Source: Oligoflexia bacterium (GTDB lineage Bacteria > Bdellovibrionota > Bdellovibrionia > JABDDW01). From it: DNA of 34,811 bases. Made by a program: the position numbers and the translations under genes. Below, piece after piece: positions 17,060 through 23,591 of this stretch. The DNA lies in contig JAWXAT010000052.1 in assembly GCA_034439615.1 (NCBI GenBank), positions 1 through 34,811 on the forward strand. The letters are read 5' to 3'. The notes below the pieces were generated by a model that had not been told where the DNA came from, made no database searches, and was given only the letters and a program-made list of their open reading frames with translations. Within the stretch, counting starts at the first letter, position 1. Each line of letters begins with the position of its first letter.

Positions 17060-17528
17060 GCACTAATTCCTCAAGAGCCCGTGTGATTTCTTGACTTAAA
17101 AGCTTATGAACCTTGACGGGGTCTGGTTCCCCGGCAAGCTCATTTGAAATTCGATTTGGAATATTTAAAAGAGCATCCCTGACAATTCGAGCAACTTCAA
17201 ATGCCTCAAGCTTCACCTTCTCGGCATCAATAAGTTTTCCGGTTTTTTCTTCAAACTCTAGTTTTGCAATTCTTGCTTGATATGTCTCTCTAACAGCACG
17301 CGCTTTGAGATAACTTTGACTTGACGAGGAATCCTCGCCCTCATTATTTCTTTGCTTTGAGGGGTCAGTTGTTTGTTCCCATTCTTTATCAGCCGTTATC
17401 GGATTAATTTTAGGATTTCCGTCTTTATCTTTTGTGGCAGAAATTCTACCCATCTGAATCGCTTTTTGAACCGCCTGGTGGGTCACCCCTCTGTGCCTGG
17501 CATACTCCCTTACACCTAAGAGCTTCAT
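17043..17528 (-). CDS. Terminase small subunit (Nu1-like), 161 aa
   Basis: The DNA-recognition subunit of the packaging enzyme overlaps the large subunit by 17 bases. The N-terminal 45 residues form a winged-helix or MerR-like DNA-binding segment (Y-A-R-H-R-G-V-T-H-Q-A-V-Q-K-A-I). A polar linker rich in Ser/Asn and Glu follows, then a helical C-terminal part (E-T-Y-Q-A-R-I-A-K-L-E-F-E) that probably binds the large subunit. Lambda Nu1 (181 aa) has the same arrangement. The start lies four bases after the methyltransferase stop, suggesting translational coupling. Confidence 0.85.
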   Translation of the reverse strand: MKLLGVREYARHRGVTHQAVQKAIQMGRISATKDKDGNPKINPITADKEWEQTTDPSKQRNNEGEDSSSSQSYLKARAVRETYQARIAKLEFEEKTGKLIDAEKVKLEAFEVARIVRDALLNIPNRISNELAGEPDPVKVHKLLSQEITRALEELVRANRR

Positions 17529-17532
17529 TTAA

Positions 17533-18819
17533 TTATTTCTTTTTTTTAACAAGAGGCGCAGGCACCGTTTTACCTGGCATTAGAAGCACCGCCTTTTGGC
17601 CCGTGAATTTTTCCCACCGAGCAATAATCACGTCGCAATACTTGGGATCAAGCTCCATGAGCCTTGCTTTACGTTTTGTCTTCTCAGCGGCGATAAGCGT
17701 TGAACCCGAACCACCGAAAAGATCTAAAACAATACCATCTCTTTTACAGCTATTTCTAATGGCGCGCTCGATAAGTTCCACTGGTTTTTGTGTCGGATGA
17801 ACATACTCTGACGTATTCCCTCGGCTCATCTCCCAAACATCTGATTCGTCTTTTCCCCCAAGCCACTCACCGTCACAATAAAATATAAATTCATGCTGGG
17901 GCCTATAGTGAGACATCCCAAGGCCAATAGATTTTTTATTCCAAACAATGCAGGCTTTTGGTTTAAGGGAACTTTTAATCAGGGCCTTTTCAAATTCCGA
18001 AAATGTGCGCCAGGTAAAACAAACGTACACCCCAGCACTTGGTTTTTTAAAGGTAACACCACACTGAATGGCCTCTTGAACAAGTTTTATTAGATCAGCG
18101 CCCACTTTATCGTCATTAAGAATCATGCCGTGAGCTTTGATTTTCACAATCCCATTTTTATCAAGGACATGATTCCCAGGCTGCCTTCCCCCGCCATAAC
18201 TCATCCCATATGGAGGATCAGTAAATACAAGGTCAGTTTTTTCTCCACCCATAAGATTATGAACGTGACTCATGTTTGTAGAATCGCCACAAAGAAGACG
18301 GTGATCTCCAAGCTTAAAAACTTGTCCTAGTTTTGTTTTAGGAATTTTTGGAACCTCTGGCACTTCGTTTTCACTTGTACCGTCGGCTCCCGTATCTTCT
18401 TCCCCGTCAAGAAGTTCATCGAGTTCCGAATCTTGAAATCCCAAAACCGATAAATCAAATCCATCAAGCTCAAGAGCTTTTAATTCTTCTGATAGTAAAG
18501 TGTCATCCCACCCAGAATTTAAAGCGAGGCGATTGTCTGCAATGATGTAGGCACGTTTTTGAGAAGGAGTGAGATGATCTAAAACAATAACTGGAACTTC
18601 TTTCATGCCGAGAATATTCGCAGCCATCAATCTTCCGTGACCCGCGATGATTCCGGCTTGCGAGTCAACTAGGATTGGATTTGTAAATCCAAACTCTTCA
18701 ATCGAATTTGCAATTTGTTTTATTTGATCTTCAGAATGCGTACGGGGATTTTTCTGATAAGGTTTTAGCTTTTCAATTTCCCAGACTTCAAATTTCTTTG
18801 GTAGTTCTACTGATTCCAC
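17533..18819 (-). CDS. ParB-like domain - DNA methyltransferase fusion, 428 aa
   Basis: Residues about 10-135 match the ParB/sulfiredoxin-type domain of phage proteins, with G-I-I-A-G-H-G-R-L at 56-64 and D-N-R-L-A-L-N. Residues about 165-420 are a beta-class amino-methyltransferase: catalytic D-P-P-Y at 201-204 precedes the AdoMet-binding F-G-G-S-G at 368-372. Such enzymes methylate adenine N6 or cytosine N4; the target site cannot be read from sequence. The start is GTG at 18819 with GAGG five bases upstream. Position directly before terminase suggests protection of the phage genome from host restriction or marking of DNA for packaging. No restriction nuclease accompanies it, so it is an orphan methylase. 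Confidence 0.9.
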   Translation of the reverse strand: MESVELPKKFEVWEIEKLKPYQKNPRTHSEDQIKQIANSIEEFGFTNPILVDSQAGIIAGHGRLMAANILGMKEVPVIVLDHLTPSQKRAYIIADNRLALNSGWDDTLLSEELKALELDGFDLSVLGFQDSELDELLDGEEDTGADGTSENEVPEVPKIPKTKLGQVFKLGDHRLLCGDSTNMSHVHNLMGGEKTDLVFTDPPYGMSYGGGRQPGNHVLDKNGIVKIKAHGMILNDDKVGADLIKLVQEAIQCGVTFKKPSAGVYVCFTWRTFSEFEKALIKSSLKPKACIVWNKKSIGLGMSHYRPQHEFIFYCDGEWLGGKDESDVWEMSRGNTSEYVHPTQKPVELIERAIRNSCKRDGIVLDLFGGSGSTLIAAEKTKRKARLMELDPKYCDVIIARWEKFTGQKAVLLMPGKTVPAPLVKKKK

Positions 18820-18835
18820 TTTGCCTCATTTTATA

Positions 18836-18854
18836 GGGTGGCTACTGGCTACCC
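18836..18854 (-). promoter_or_regulatory. Imperfect palindrome and possible promoter before the methyltransferase
   Basis: GGGTAGCCAGTAGCCACCC on the minus strand can pair as GGGT/ACCC plus GC/GC with one mismatch. It lies 17 bases before the GTG start. It is followed immediately by TATAAA and preceded by TTGGGT with 15 bases between them, so it could be an operator within a weak promoter. The TATAAA box is very close to the start codon, which weakens the promoter reading. Confidence 0.25.
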
Positions 18855-18906
18855 AAAATTTTCCCTGTCACTAGAAAAATGCCGGGCGCTCCCCACCCGT
18901 ATTTCA

Positions 18907-19506
18907 TTAAGCCGAGGAAGGACCCGTGGCCCTTACCCCTTCGCGCTTAGAGTAAAATTCAAAGTCTCTTTCAAAATTCTTTCTAAAACCGTCAAGCATG
19001 TAGTCATTGAGCTCAGTGAGTAGGCTGCCTTTTTTAAGCTGCTCCTCAAGCGCACTAGAAAACAGCTGACGAATGGGCAGGCGTTCATTACCCACACGCT
19101 CAAAGATTCCTTTTTTGCCAGACTTAAGTGTGATTAAGAATCCCGTGGGCACGACCTGCCTTACCCCACCAATGAGTACAGACACGCCCTTTCGCGGGCC
19201 GCGTGATGTTTGAATGGTCACCTTTCGTGGTGTGAACTGCACAAGGGGAAAGCCCTTATCAAATATGCGAAGGGTTCCGACCGCCCTTGTCTGCGTGGCC
19301 TTAACAACATTTAATCGCTTTGAAATATCTTTTTGTTTAAGGCCGAGCTCATCACTCAGGCGCTTCTTCACGCGTGTTCTAAGTGAAATCATGGTGGTGT
19401 TGATCGCGTGAACACTCGCCTTCTTAATAACCGTGACGGCCTTAGCCTGTAATAGGTCTTTTAGTTTTGCGGTATCAAAGGAAACTTCAATCACGGACAA
19501 CCTCAT
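18907..19506 (-). CDS. Minor tail protein Z-like, 199 aa
   Basis: Length, composition and motif order match lambda gpZ (192 aa): an N-terminal helix with a basic stretch around residues 45-70, a beta segment with L-V-Q-F-T-P-R-K-V-T-I, then V-S-V-L-I-G-G, F-L-I-T-L-K-S-G-K-K-G-I-F-E-R-V and a final I-R-Q-L-F segment. In lambda, gpZ lies with the FII and U genes and helps connect the tail to the head. Here it is upstream of the methyltransferase and terminase, far from the other connector genes. It overlaps the 80-aa gene by 20 bases. Confidence 0.75.
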   Translation of the reverse strand: MRLSVIEVSFDTAKLKDLLQAKAVTVIKKASVHAINTTMISLRTRVKKRLSDELGLKQKDISKRLNVVKATQTRAVGTLRIFDKGFPLVQFTPRKVTIQTSRGPRKGVSVLIGGVRQVVPTGFLITLKSGKKGIFERVGNERLPIRQLFSSALEEQLKKGSLLTELNDYMLDGFRKNFERDFEFYSKREGVRATGPSSA

Positions 19507-19729
19507 AGCTTGCGGTTGCCATTCCGAGGTCGCTTAAATATGTGTGGATCACGCGCCCGTGGATTCTTAAGGCTTCAACGATGTGATCAGGGACACCGTT
19601 ATTGATGAGCTCTAAGAAATATTCCTCAAGCGCATCGGCGGGCTCAAGAGATGGGTCAAACTCAATGACATTTGCATAGCGGATTCTCATTCTCCCTAAA
19701 GCATAGGGTAAACGCCATGAGGCCCGCAC
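19487..19729 (-). CDS. Hypothetical protein, 80 aa
   Basis: This small acidic protein lies between the ParE-like toxin and the gpZ-like gene and overlaps the latter by 20 bases, so the two are coupled. The first start is GTG at 19729; an in-frame ATG at 19690 has AGGGAG only one base before it, too close to be convincing. The predicted structure is helical, with a central P-A-D-A-L-E-E-Y-F-L-E-L and a final S-Y-E-V-V-R-D. It has no membrane segment and no family I recognise. Its coupling to gpZ suggests a structural or chaperone role, which is inference. Confidence 0.5.
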   Translation of the reverse strand: MRASWRLPYALGRMRIRYANVIEFDPSLEPADALEEYFLELINNGVPDHIVEALRIHGRVIHTYLSDLGMATASYEVVRD

Positions 19730-19766
19730 CTGCTCATTGATGCCCTAATGTTGGAGAAAGGTGAAA

Positions 19767-20084
19767 TTAGGATTCTTCGCTGTCTTCTGCGGCTTCATCA
19801 TTTGCGGTCACCAACAAGCGATGACCTTCAAATACAGTAAGAATTTCGATGTGCTTCGAATAAACTTGGTAAACAATTCGGTAGGATTTTAACAATACCT
19901 CGCGAATCTTTTTTTCTTCAAACTCTGGAACGATTCTCCCAGCAAAGGGATGGGAAGCAGCCTGCTCAGTCTTCTTTTCAATTTTTAAAATCCACTGCTC
20001 GGCACCAGCAGGATTGTCTTTTGCAATAAACGCAGCAATTAAATCAAGATCCTCGCGAGAACGTGCAGACCAAATTATCTTCAT
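19767..20084 (-). CDS. ParE/RelE-family toxin, 105 aa
   Basis: The second gene of a type II toxin-antitoxin pair overlaps the antitoxin by ATGA. The fold pattern is clear: I-I-W-S-A-R-S-R-E-D-L-D-L-I-A-A-F-I at the N-terminus, H-P-F-A-G-R-I-V-P-E in the middle, then I-R-E-V-L-L-K-S-Y-R-I-V-Y-Q-V and I-L-T-V-F-E-G-H-R-L-L. The H-P-F/G-R-x-V-P-E and Y-R-I-V-Y elements are the ParE branch signature; ParE toxins poison gyrase, while RelE members cut mRNA, and sequence alone does not settle which applies. The C-terminus is an acidic extension of about ten residues. Confidence 0.88.
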   Translation of the reverse strand: MKIIWSARSREDLDLIAAFIAKDNPAGAEQWILKIEKKTEQAASHPFAGRIVPEFEEKKIREVLLKSYRIVYQVYSKHIEILTVFEGHRLLVTANDEAAEDSEES

Positions 20085-20374
20085 TTTTTCTTTTTAGTTC
20101 CATATTTAGCTTTTAATTCACCCATAACTTCCTGGTGGCTAAAAACTCGACCAGCTTTTACATCGGCCAAGCCTTCTTGAACAGCTTCAATAAACCGGCC
20201 ACGTTCATTTAAAGAATCGAATTCTTCAGGTGTAACTAGAACAGCAGCGGGTTTTCCGTTTTGAGTAATAACCACAGGACAATGGGATTCCTTAAGCTCA
20301 CGTAAAAACTGCGAGGCATGAACTTTAAAATCTCCCAGAGCAACAATATTTTTGGCAATTCGAATAGGTTTCAT
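20081..20374 (-). CDS. Phd/YefM-family antitoxin, 97 aa
   Basis: The first gene of the TA pair. The N-terminal half has the Phd DNA-binding pattern: F-K-V-H-A-S-Q-F-L-R-E-L, P-V-V-I-T-Q-N-G-K-P-A-A-V-L-V-T-P-E-E-F. The C-terminal half, ending in a Lys-rich tail, would wrap and neutralise the toxin. Upstream lies a strong promoter overlapped by two direct repeats, so autorepression is likely. The pair interrupts phage operon order and would act as a maintenance or anti-phage cassette in the lysogen; that role is inferred. Confidence 0.9.
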   Translation of the reverse strand: MKPIRIAKNIVALGDFKVHASQFLRELKESHCPVVITQNGKPAAVLVTPEEFDSLNERGRFIEAVQEGLADVKAGRVFSHQEVMGELKAKYGTKKKK

Positions 20375-20409
20375 ATTAGCACCTCATGTTTGGATCTAAA
20401 TTCAGACTC

Positions 20410-20447
20410 AAGTATAGACCTGTATTACGGTCTAAGTCAAGACCTGT
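20410..20447 (-). promoter_or_regulatory. TA promoter with paired operator repeats
   Basis: The minus strand has TTGACT (20440-20435), an 18-base spacer and TATACT (20416-20411), about 37 bases before the antitoxin ATG. A direct repeat ACAGGTCT-NN-ACTT covers 20447-20434 and again 20423-20410, exactly 24 bases apart. One copy overlies the -35 box and the other the -10 box. This is the expected layout of an operator for a TA complex that represses its own promoter. GGTCT/AGACC half-sites also pair as inverted repeats between the two copies. Confidence 0.72.
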
Positions 20448-20463
20448 TTAGCCGACCCCACAA

Positions 20464-20742
20464 CTATTTTAAATCATTCAAGAATCTGAAAGGTTCCTTT
20501 TCCTTCTTTTCCGCCAGAATCGCATGCGCCTTTTCGACCACTTCTCTCAGCTGATTGCATTCGGCATAAAGGATTTTTTCCCGAAGTCGCACCTCATCTT
20601 CAATTTGCCTTAGTCGCTTTATCTCTGCCTCCAAACGATCAATCTCTTCATAGGCCGCTTTCAAACCCGAAGTCAAAGTGGAATTATCAACCGAAAGAAC
20701 TGGATCTAAAATCAATTTTGCAAATCCATTTGCCTTATTCAT
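20464..20742 (-). CDS. Small coiled-coil protein, 92 aa
   Basis: The third gene of the replication block overlaps the loader gene by four bases. Residues about 28-80 form a continuous amphipathic coiled coil (E-E-I-D-R-L-E-A-E-I-K-R-L-R-Q-I, then L-R-E-V-V-E-K-A-H-A-I-L). The protein is highly charged, with no membrane segment or enzyme motif. No family was recognised. A role as a replication accessory or small dimerising regulator is possible from position alone. Confidence 0.6.
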   Translation of the reverse strand: MNKANGFAKLILDPVLSVDNSTLTSGLKAAYEEIDRLEAEIKRLRQIEDEVRLREKILYAECNQLREVVEKAHAILAEKKEKEPFRFLNDLK

Positions 20743-21326
20743 AACAGCTCCAGATGGTCGCGTGATTTTGCATGACCAGTATTTTCATCGTCGGAGCCGT
20801 CGATAAGTTTTTTTGTTTCACTCAACAAATTCCGATCACGAGCGTTTAACAATGGCGCTTGATTATCAAGACCGGCAGCTGCCCTTTTTAGCGAAGCCAA
20901 AGCAATATCTCGCAGTTGCGCTTGGATTATCGGTGTGTTTTGAACGGTCATCGTGTGACAAAGACTATTCCAGCCACCATATCGCTCCACCGCACGCCAG
21001 CCAAGCTCGCCAATGAACTTGCATGCCTCTGTAGGATTCACCCAACCGAATCGATTCACAGCTTGCAGAATTCTTCCCGCCGCCTCTCTAGCTTCAGATT
21101 CAAAATCAGTTGGAGGTAAAATTTGATCTAAAATTTCTTTGATCGAGGGAAATGGATCTCGCGTGCGACGAGTAGTAAATATTTTCTCAAGCGCCTGACA
21201 GATTTTCTCATAGCCGTAGGGCGCAAGGTAGCTGTCATAGGCTCTAAAAATCATCGTATCAAGATCGAAACTACAAACCTTGGCTAACACAGTAAGCTTC
21301 TCGAAAAACTGCTTTTCATAATTCAA
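20739..21326 (-). CDS. Putative helicase loader (P-like), 195 aa
   Basis: The gene follows the initiator with an ATGA overlap, as lambda P follows O. It is a mostly helical protein with E-K-I-C-Q-A-L-E-K-I-F-T-T-R-R-T-R-D-P-F-P-S-I-K-E-I-L in the first half; this pattern occurs in phage replication proteins that recruit the host DnaB helicase. There is no Walker A motif, so it is not a DnaC-type ATPase; lambda P also lacks one. The assignment combines gene order, size and the N-terminal pattern. Confidence 0.6.
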   Translation of the reverse strand: MNYEKQFFEKLTVLAKVCSFDLDTMIFRAYDSYLAPYGYEKICQALEKIFTTRRTRDPFPSIKEILDQILPPTDFESEAREAAGRILQAVNRFGWVNPTEACKFIGELGWRAVERYGGWNSLCHTMTVQNTPIIQAQLRDIALASLKRAAAGLDNQAPLLNARDRNLLSETKKLIDGSDDENTGHAKSRDHLELL

Positions 21327-22237
21327 GCCCCACTCCCATGTTTCTCCTGCCAGTACTCCTGGAGTGCCGAAACATTGTTGTCCATTCGCTCATTAGCCCT
21401 AGCTGAAACGGAATTGACTTTTCTCCCTGTGGCCCATTCAGTTCGAAGCTTCTCCGCATGACTGAGCATCAGACCCACGCCATGACAGTTCTTCTCGTAC
21501 TGAAAATCTCTATGGGTTAAATAAAAAGCTGCGACCTGTGGCGATTCTTCTCGGCCAAGCCTGTCAACAAACTGAGAGAGTTGACCTCCGACCTTGGCGT
21601 TCCAAACAGGTTCTTCTCCATATTTTGTCCTGTAGGCTTCTTTGTACGAACACCACGTTGCCTTTGTCTTTGGCTCCTCAACTAATTCCAAAGAAATTGG
21701 TAACTCAGGCGGCGGAGCGGTTTCATCAGAAACCCCCGGCGCTAAATTACTAGAAGCAGAATTTGAGAAAGAGGTAGAGGTAGAGGAAGAAGAAGAGAAA
21801 GAGGAAGAGGGTTGCGTTTGCTTACGTTTGGTTACACTTTGCTTACTTTTGCTTAAGCTTTGGTTACTTTTGGTTACAGTTTGGTCAACCTTTGCTTGAC
21901 GCTTGCTTGGCCAACGCTTATTAGCACTGGCTGCTCCTCCTTTTTTTGCCGCCTCCTGTCGTTCCACATACCAGGAGAACTTCTCCTCCGTTCCCCGAAC
22001 GTAGACATAGTCACCCCGGTCATCGGCGAACTTCACCTCAAAGACGGCATCAGGCATGCCCGCCTCAATCCAATGTTTTTTAGGGATAAGTTTTTTATCA
22101 AGAGACCAGAACTTCTGCGCCAGTTTCCAAGCGTTCGTCATTACACCATCCGCCTTGAATTGACAGCCAAGTTTAATCGCTAACTGCGCCCGGCGGTTAT
22201 CACCCCAATATTCATCCTCAATATTCAATCGCGCCAT
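21323..22237 (-). CDS. Putative replication initiator (O-like), 304 aa
   Basis: The first visible gene of the prophage operon, with AAGGGG before its ATG. Residues 1-115 look like a winged-helix initiator domain (Y-W-G-D-N-R-R-A-Q-L-A-I-K-L-G, then W-K-L-A-Q-K-F-W). Residues about 115-175 are a low-complexity linker: three seven-residue units such as VTKSNQS, then a Ser-rich run. Residues about 180-304 form a helical C-terminal domain with T-W-C-S-Y-K-E-A-Y, probably the loader-binding part. The linker DNA carries iteron-like repeats, so the origin probably lies inside the gene, as it does in lambda O. Confidence 0.7.
   Translation of the reverse strand: MARLNIEDEYWGDNRRAQLAIKLGCQFKADGVMTNAWKLAQKFWSLDKKLIPKKHWIEAGMPDAVFEVKFADDRGDYVYVRGTEEKFSWYVERQEAAKKGGAASANKRWPSKRQAKVDQTVTKSNQSLSKSKQSVTKRKQTQPSSSFSSSSSTSTSFSNSASSNLAPGVSDETAPPPELPISLELVEEPKTKATWCSYKEAYRTKYGEEPVWNAKVGGQLSQFVDRLGREESPQVAAFYLTHRDFQYEKNCHGVGLMLSHAEKLRTEWATGRKVNSVSARANERMDNNVSALQEYWQEKHGSGA
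21765..21877 (-). other. Candidate replication origin: iterons plus polypyrimidine tract
   Basis: Minus-strand bases 21877-21815 are three 21-base units, each made of two copies of an (A/T)-rich decamer with core TAA(C/G)CAAA. The six cores are spaced 10 and 11 bases alternately, close to one helical turn. The core falls in two different reading frames (V-T-K or L-S-K in one, S-N-Q or S-K-Q in the next), so it is conserved as DNA rather than only as protein. Directly downstream, 21811-21765 is a 47-base pyrimidine strand broken by only two purines, a plausible unwinding element. A degenerate extra unit may lie at 21900-21878. Confidence 0.6.
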
Positions 22238-22439
22238 ACACTTCCCCTTATCAATGTTGTTTAAGTTTCAAAGTTAGTTTCGAGGGCAAATTATGACTAC
22301 GCGCCACCATAGGCGACATTGACTTGGCCCGAGGAAACGGGGTATGAGAAGCTTTTGGGTTGAAGAATGGGCGTTGTGCGCCTTTGGGCTATGATTTTGG
22401 CTAGTAAAGGGGAGTGAAACCCTGCCGGAAATGCCACAT

Positions 22440-22516
22440 GGCCCCGTAGCTCAGTTGGATAGAGCAACAGATTTCTAATCTGTGGGTCGCATGTTCGAGT
22501 CATGCCGGGGTCACCA
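22440..22516 (+). tRNA. tRNA-Arg (anticodon UCU)
   Basis: A complete 77-base cloverleaf with encoded CCA. The acceptor pairs GGCCCCG with CGGGGTC (one G-U). The D-arm runs GCTC...GAGC. The anticodon stem ACAGA/TCTGT holds the loop TTTCTAA, anticodon TCT reading AGA. The T-arm is GCATG-TTCGAGT-CATGC. Its 5' end faces the prophage. Confidence 0.95.
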
Positions 22517-22544
22517 CTTTTATCGCGCACAGTTGGCCAAAAAG

Positions 22545-22566
22545 TTTCCCCCAATTTTCCCCCAAT
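22545..22566. repeat. Tandem 11-bp repeat between the two tRNA-Arg genes
   Basis: TTTCCCCCAAT occurs twice head to tail, followed by one extra C, within the 160-base spacer between the tRNAs. On the minus strand the same DNA would encode K-I-G-G-K-L-G-E, a pattern reminiscent of integrase C-termini that end in tRNA genes. That link is speculative. Confidence 0.6.
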
Positions 22567-22676
22567 CTTTTTGTACAAAGTTATACATATAAGTACAAAT
22601 GGGCTAAAAATGGTTGACCCTACCTTAAGGGCAAAAGTAGTATATTTATTAATGAAATTAAAGGCTTGTACGATCT

Positions 22677-22753
22677 GGTCCGGTAGCTCAGTTGGATAGA
22701 GCAACGGCCTTCTAAGCCGTAGGTCAGTGGTTCGAGTCCACTCCGGATCACCA
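22677..22753 (+). tRNA. tRNA-Arg (anticodon UCU), second copy
   Basis: A second complete cloverleaf of 77 bases with encoded CCA. The acceptor pairs GGTCCGG with CCGGATC (one G-U). The anticodon stem ACGGC/GCCGT holds the loop CTTCTAA, again anticodon TCT. It is identical to the first tRNA through the D-arm but differs in the acceptor, anticodon and T stems, so it is not a recent duplicate. Confidence 0.95.
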
Positions 22754-22860
22754 ATTAAACTATTGAAATGGTTATTCTCGGGTATAGGAATATGGTTATG
22801 AATAAATTATCATAGAGAACTACCCCACAAAGACAAACAAATCTTGAGACGGCTAACGAA

Positions 22861-22989
22861 ATGTACAAGGCCGCGTTTATCATTAAAAAAGAACGATTTG
22901 CAAAGTTGAATCCTGGTATTTCTGAATCTGAGCTGCATCAAAAAACTATCGATTATTTTCGTAAGCTGTCTGAGAACAAATCTTGGTAG
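22861..22989 (+). CDS. Small protein coupled to nucleotidyltransferase, 42 aa
   Basis: An ATG at 22861 opens 42 codons ending in TAG at 22989, overlapping the TTG start of the next gene by seven bases. The product contains A-F-I-I-K-K-E-R-F-A-K-L-N-P-G-I-S-E-S-E-L and I-D-Y-F-R-K-L. It resembles the short proteins of about 50-80 residues often found just before DUF6036/AbiEii-like nucleotidyltransferases. The frame stays open upstream to a TAG at 22813 without an ATG, GTG or TTG, so either the protein is short or its 5' end has been lost. The ribosome binding site is poor. This recognition is from memory of the family, not from a search. Confidence 0.45.
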   Translation: MYKAAFIIKKERFAKLNPGISESELHQKTIDYFRKLSENKSW

Positions 22990-23528
22990 GTCCACTTGAG
23001 GTTCTCAAAGATATTGTGGATCGATTTGAAACCGCTAAAGTTGATTATTTTTTAGTCGGTTCACTAGCCGCAATGTATTATGGTCGTCCAAGGTTTACCA
23101 ACGATGTTGATTTAGTTGTTCATATAAATCCCACGCAGATCAACGAGTTTGAAAAACTATTTCATATTGATGACTACTATTGCCCACCACTTGAAGTTTT
23201 AAAAGATGAAGTTCTTCGGCAAGGCACATTTAATCTTATTCATCAAACCAGTGAAATAAAAATTAATATTGTTCTTCGAAAAAAAACTCCATTTTCAACT
23301 TCAGAATTCAGCAGACGAAATTTAGTAAAATTGGCACCTGATTTTGAAGTCTATATTGCAACACCTGAAGATGTCATCATCAAGAAACTAGATTTTTACA
23401 GAGAAGGTGGTTCTGAAAAATATCTTGTAGATGTTAGAGAAATACTAGCAGGTACAGAGGTTGATAAAATTTATCTTAATAAATGGATCATGCAATTAGG
23501 CCTGCTACGTGAATGGGAGAAAATCTAA
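22983..23528 (+). CDS. AbiEii/DUF6036-like nucleotidyltransferase, 181 aa
   Basis: A cytosolic enzyme of the DNA polymerase beta-type nucleotidyltransferase superfamily. The diagnostic stretch is F-L-V-G-S-L-A-A-M-Y-Y-G-R-P-R-F at residues 23-38, followed by T-N-D-V-D-L-V-V, giving the G-S and D-x-D motifs. Later P-E-D-V-I-I-K-K-L-D-F-Y matches the catalytic-domain end seen in the DUF6036 and AbiEii groups. The only possible start in frame after an upstream TGA is TTG at 22983. Several such enzymes act as toxins that modify tRNA or other RNA; the tiny upstream gene would then be the partner. The substrate is not known. Base composition is lower in G+C than the prophage. Confidence 0.82.
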   Translation: MVGPLEVLKDIVDRFETAKVDYFLVGSLAAMYYGRPRFTNDVDLVVHINPTQINEFEKLFHIDDYYCPPLEVLKDEVLRQGTFNLIHQTSEIKINIVLRKKTPFSTSEFSRRNLVKLAPDFEVYIATPEDVIIKKLDFYREGGSEKYLVDVREILAGTEVDKIYLNKWIMQLGLLREWEKI

Positions 23529-23591
23529 CTCTACAACAGACAAGGTGGTTATATGCAAGTAGGCAGCCATAAAGGGGGGGATTAATTAAAG

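Larger units (their letters stand above)
1..22237 (-). mobile_element. Lambda-like siphovirus prophage, late and replication regions (left end outside window)
   Basis: About 22 kb of continuous minus-strand genes carry the full head and tail morphogenesis set in the usual order: terminase, gpW, portal, protease-capsid, decoration, FII, terminator, tube, G/GT, tape measure, tip and fibres. Replication genes lie upstream. Genes overlap by 4 to 20 bases or abut, and no frame is broken. The large terminase, portal, gpW, FII and gpZ types all point to a lambda-type siphovirus plan with a long non-contractile tail; no sheath gene is seen. No integrase, repressor, antiterminator, holin or endolysin is visible, so those functions lie left of the window, are missing, or are unrecognised. 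The right boundary is placed between 22237 and the tRNA at 22440 by gene content only; no att repeat was identified. Confidence 0.9.

Noticed and set aside
21642-21899. Glu-rich plus-strand frame opposite the initiator gene
   Set aside because: Its Glu run is the complement of the polypyrimidine linker; it has no ribosome binding site and sits inside a supported gene.
22297-22704. 135-aa minus-strand frame containing M-T-R-T-C-D-P-Q-I-R-N-L-L-L-Y-P-T-E-L-R
   Set aside because: This is the well-known spurious translation of the strand opposite a tRNA gene; both tRNA-Arg genes lie within it.
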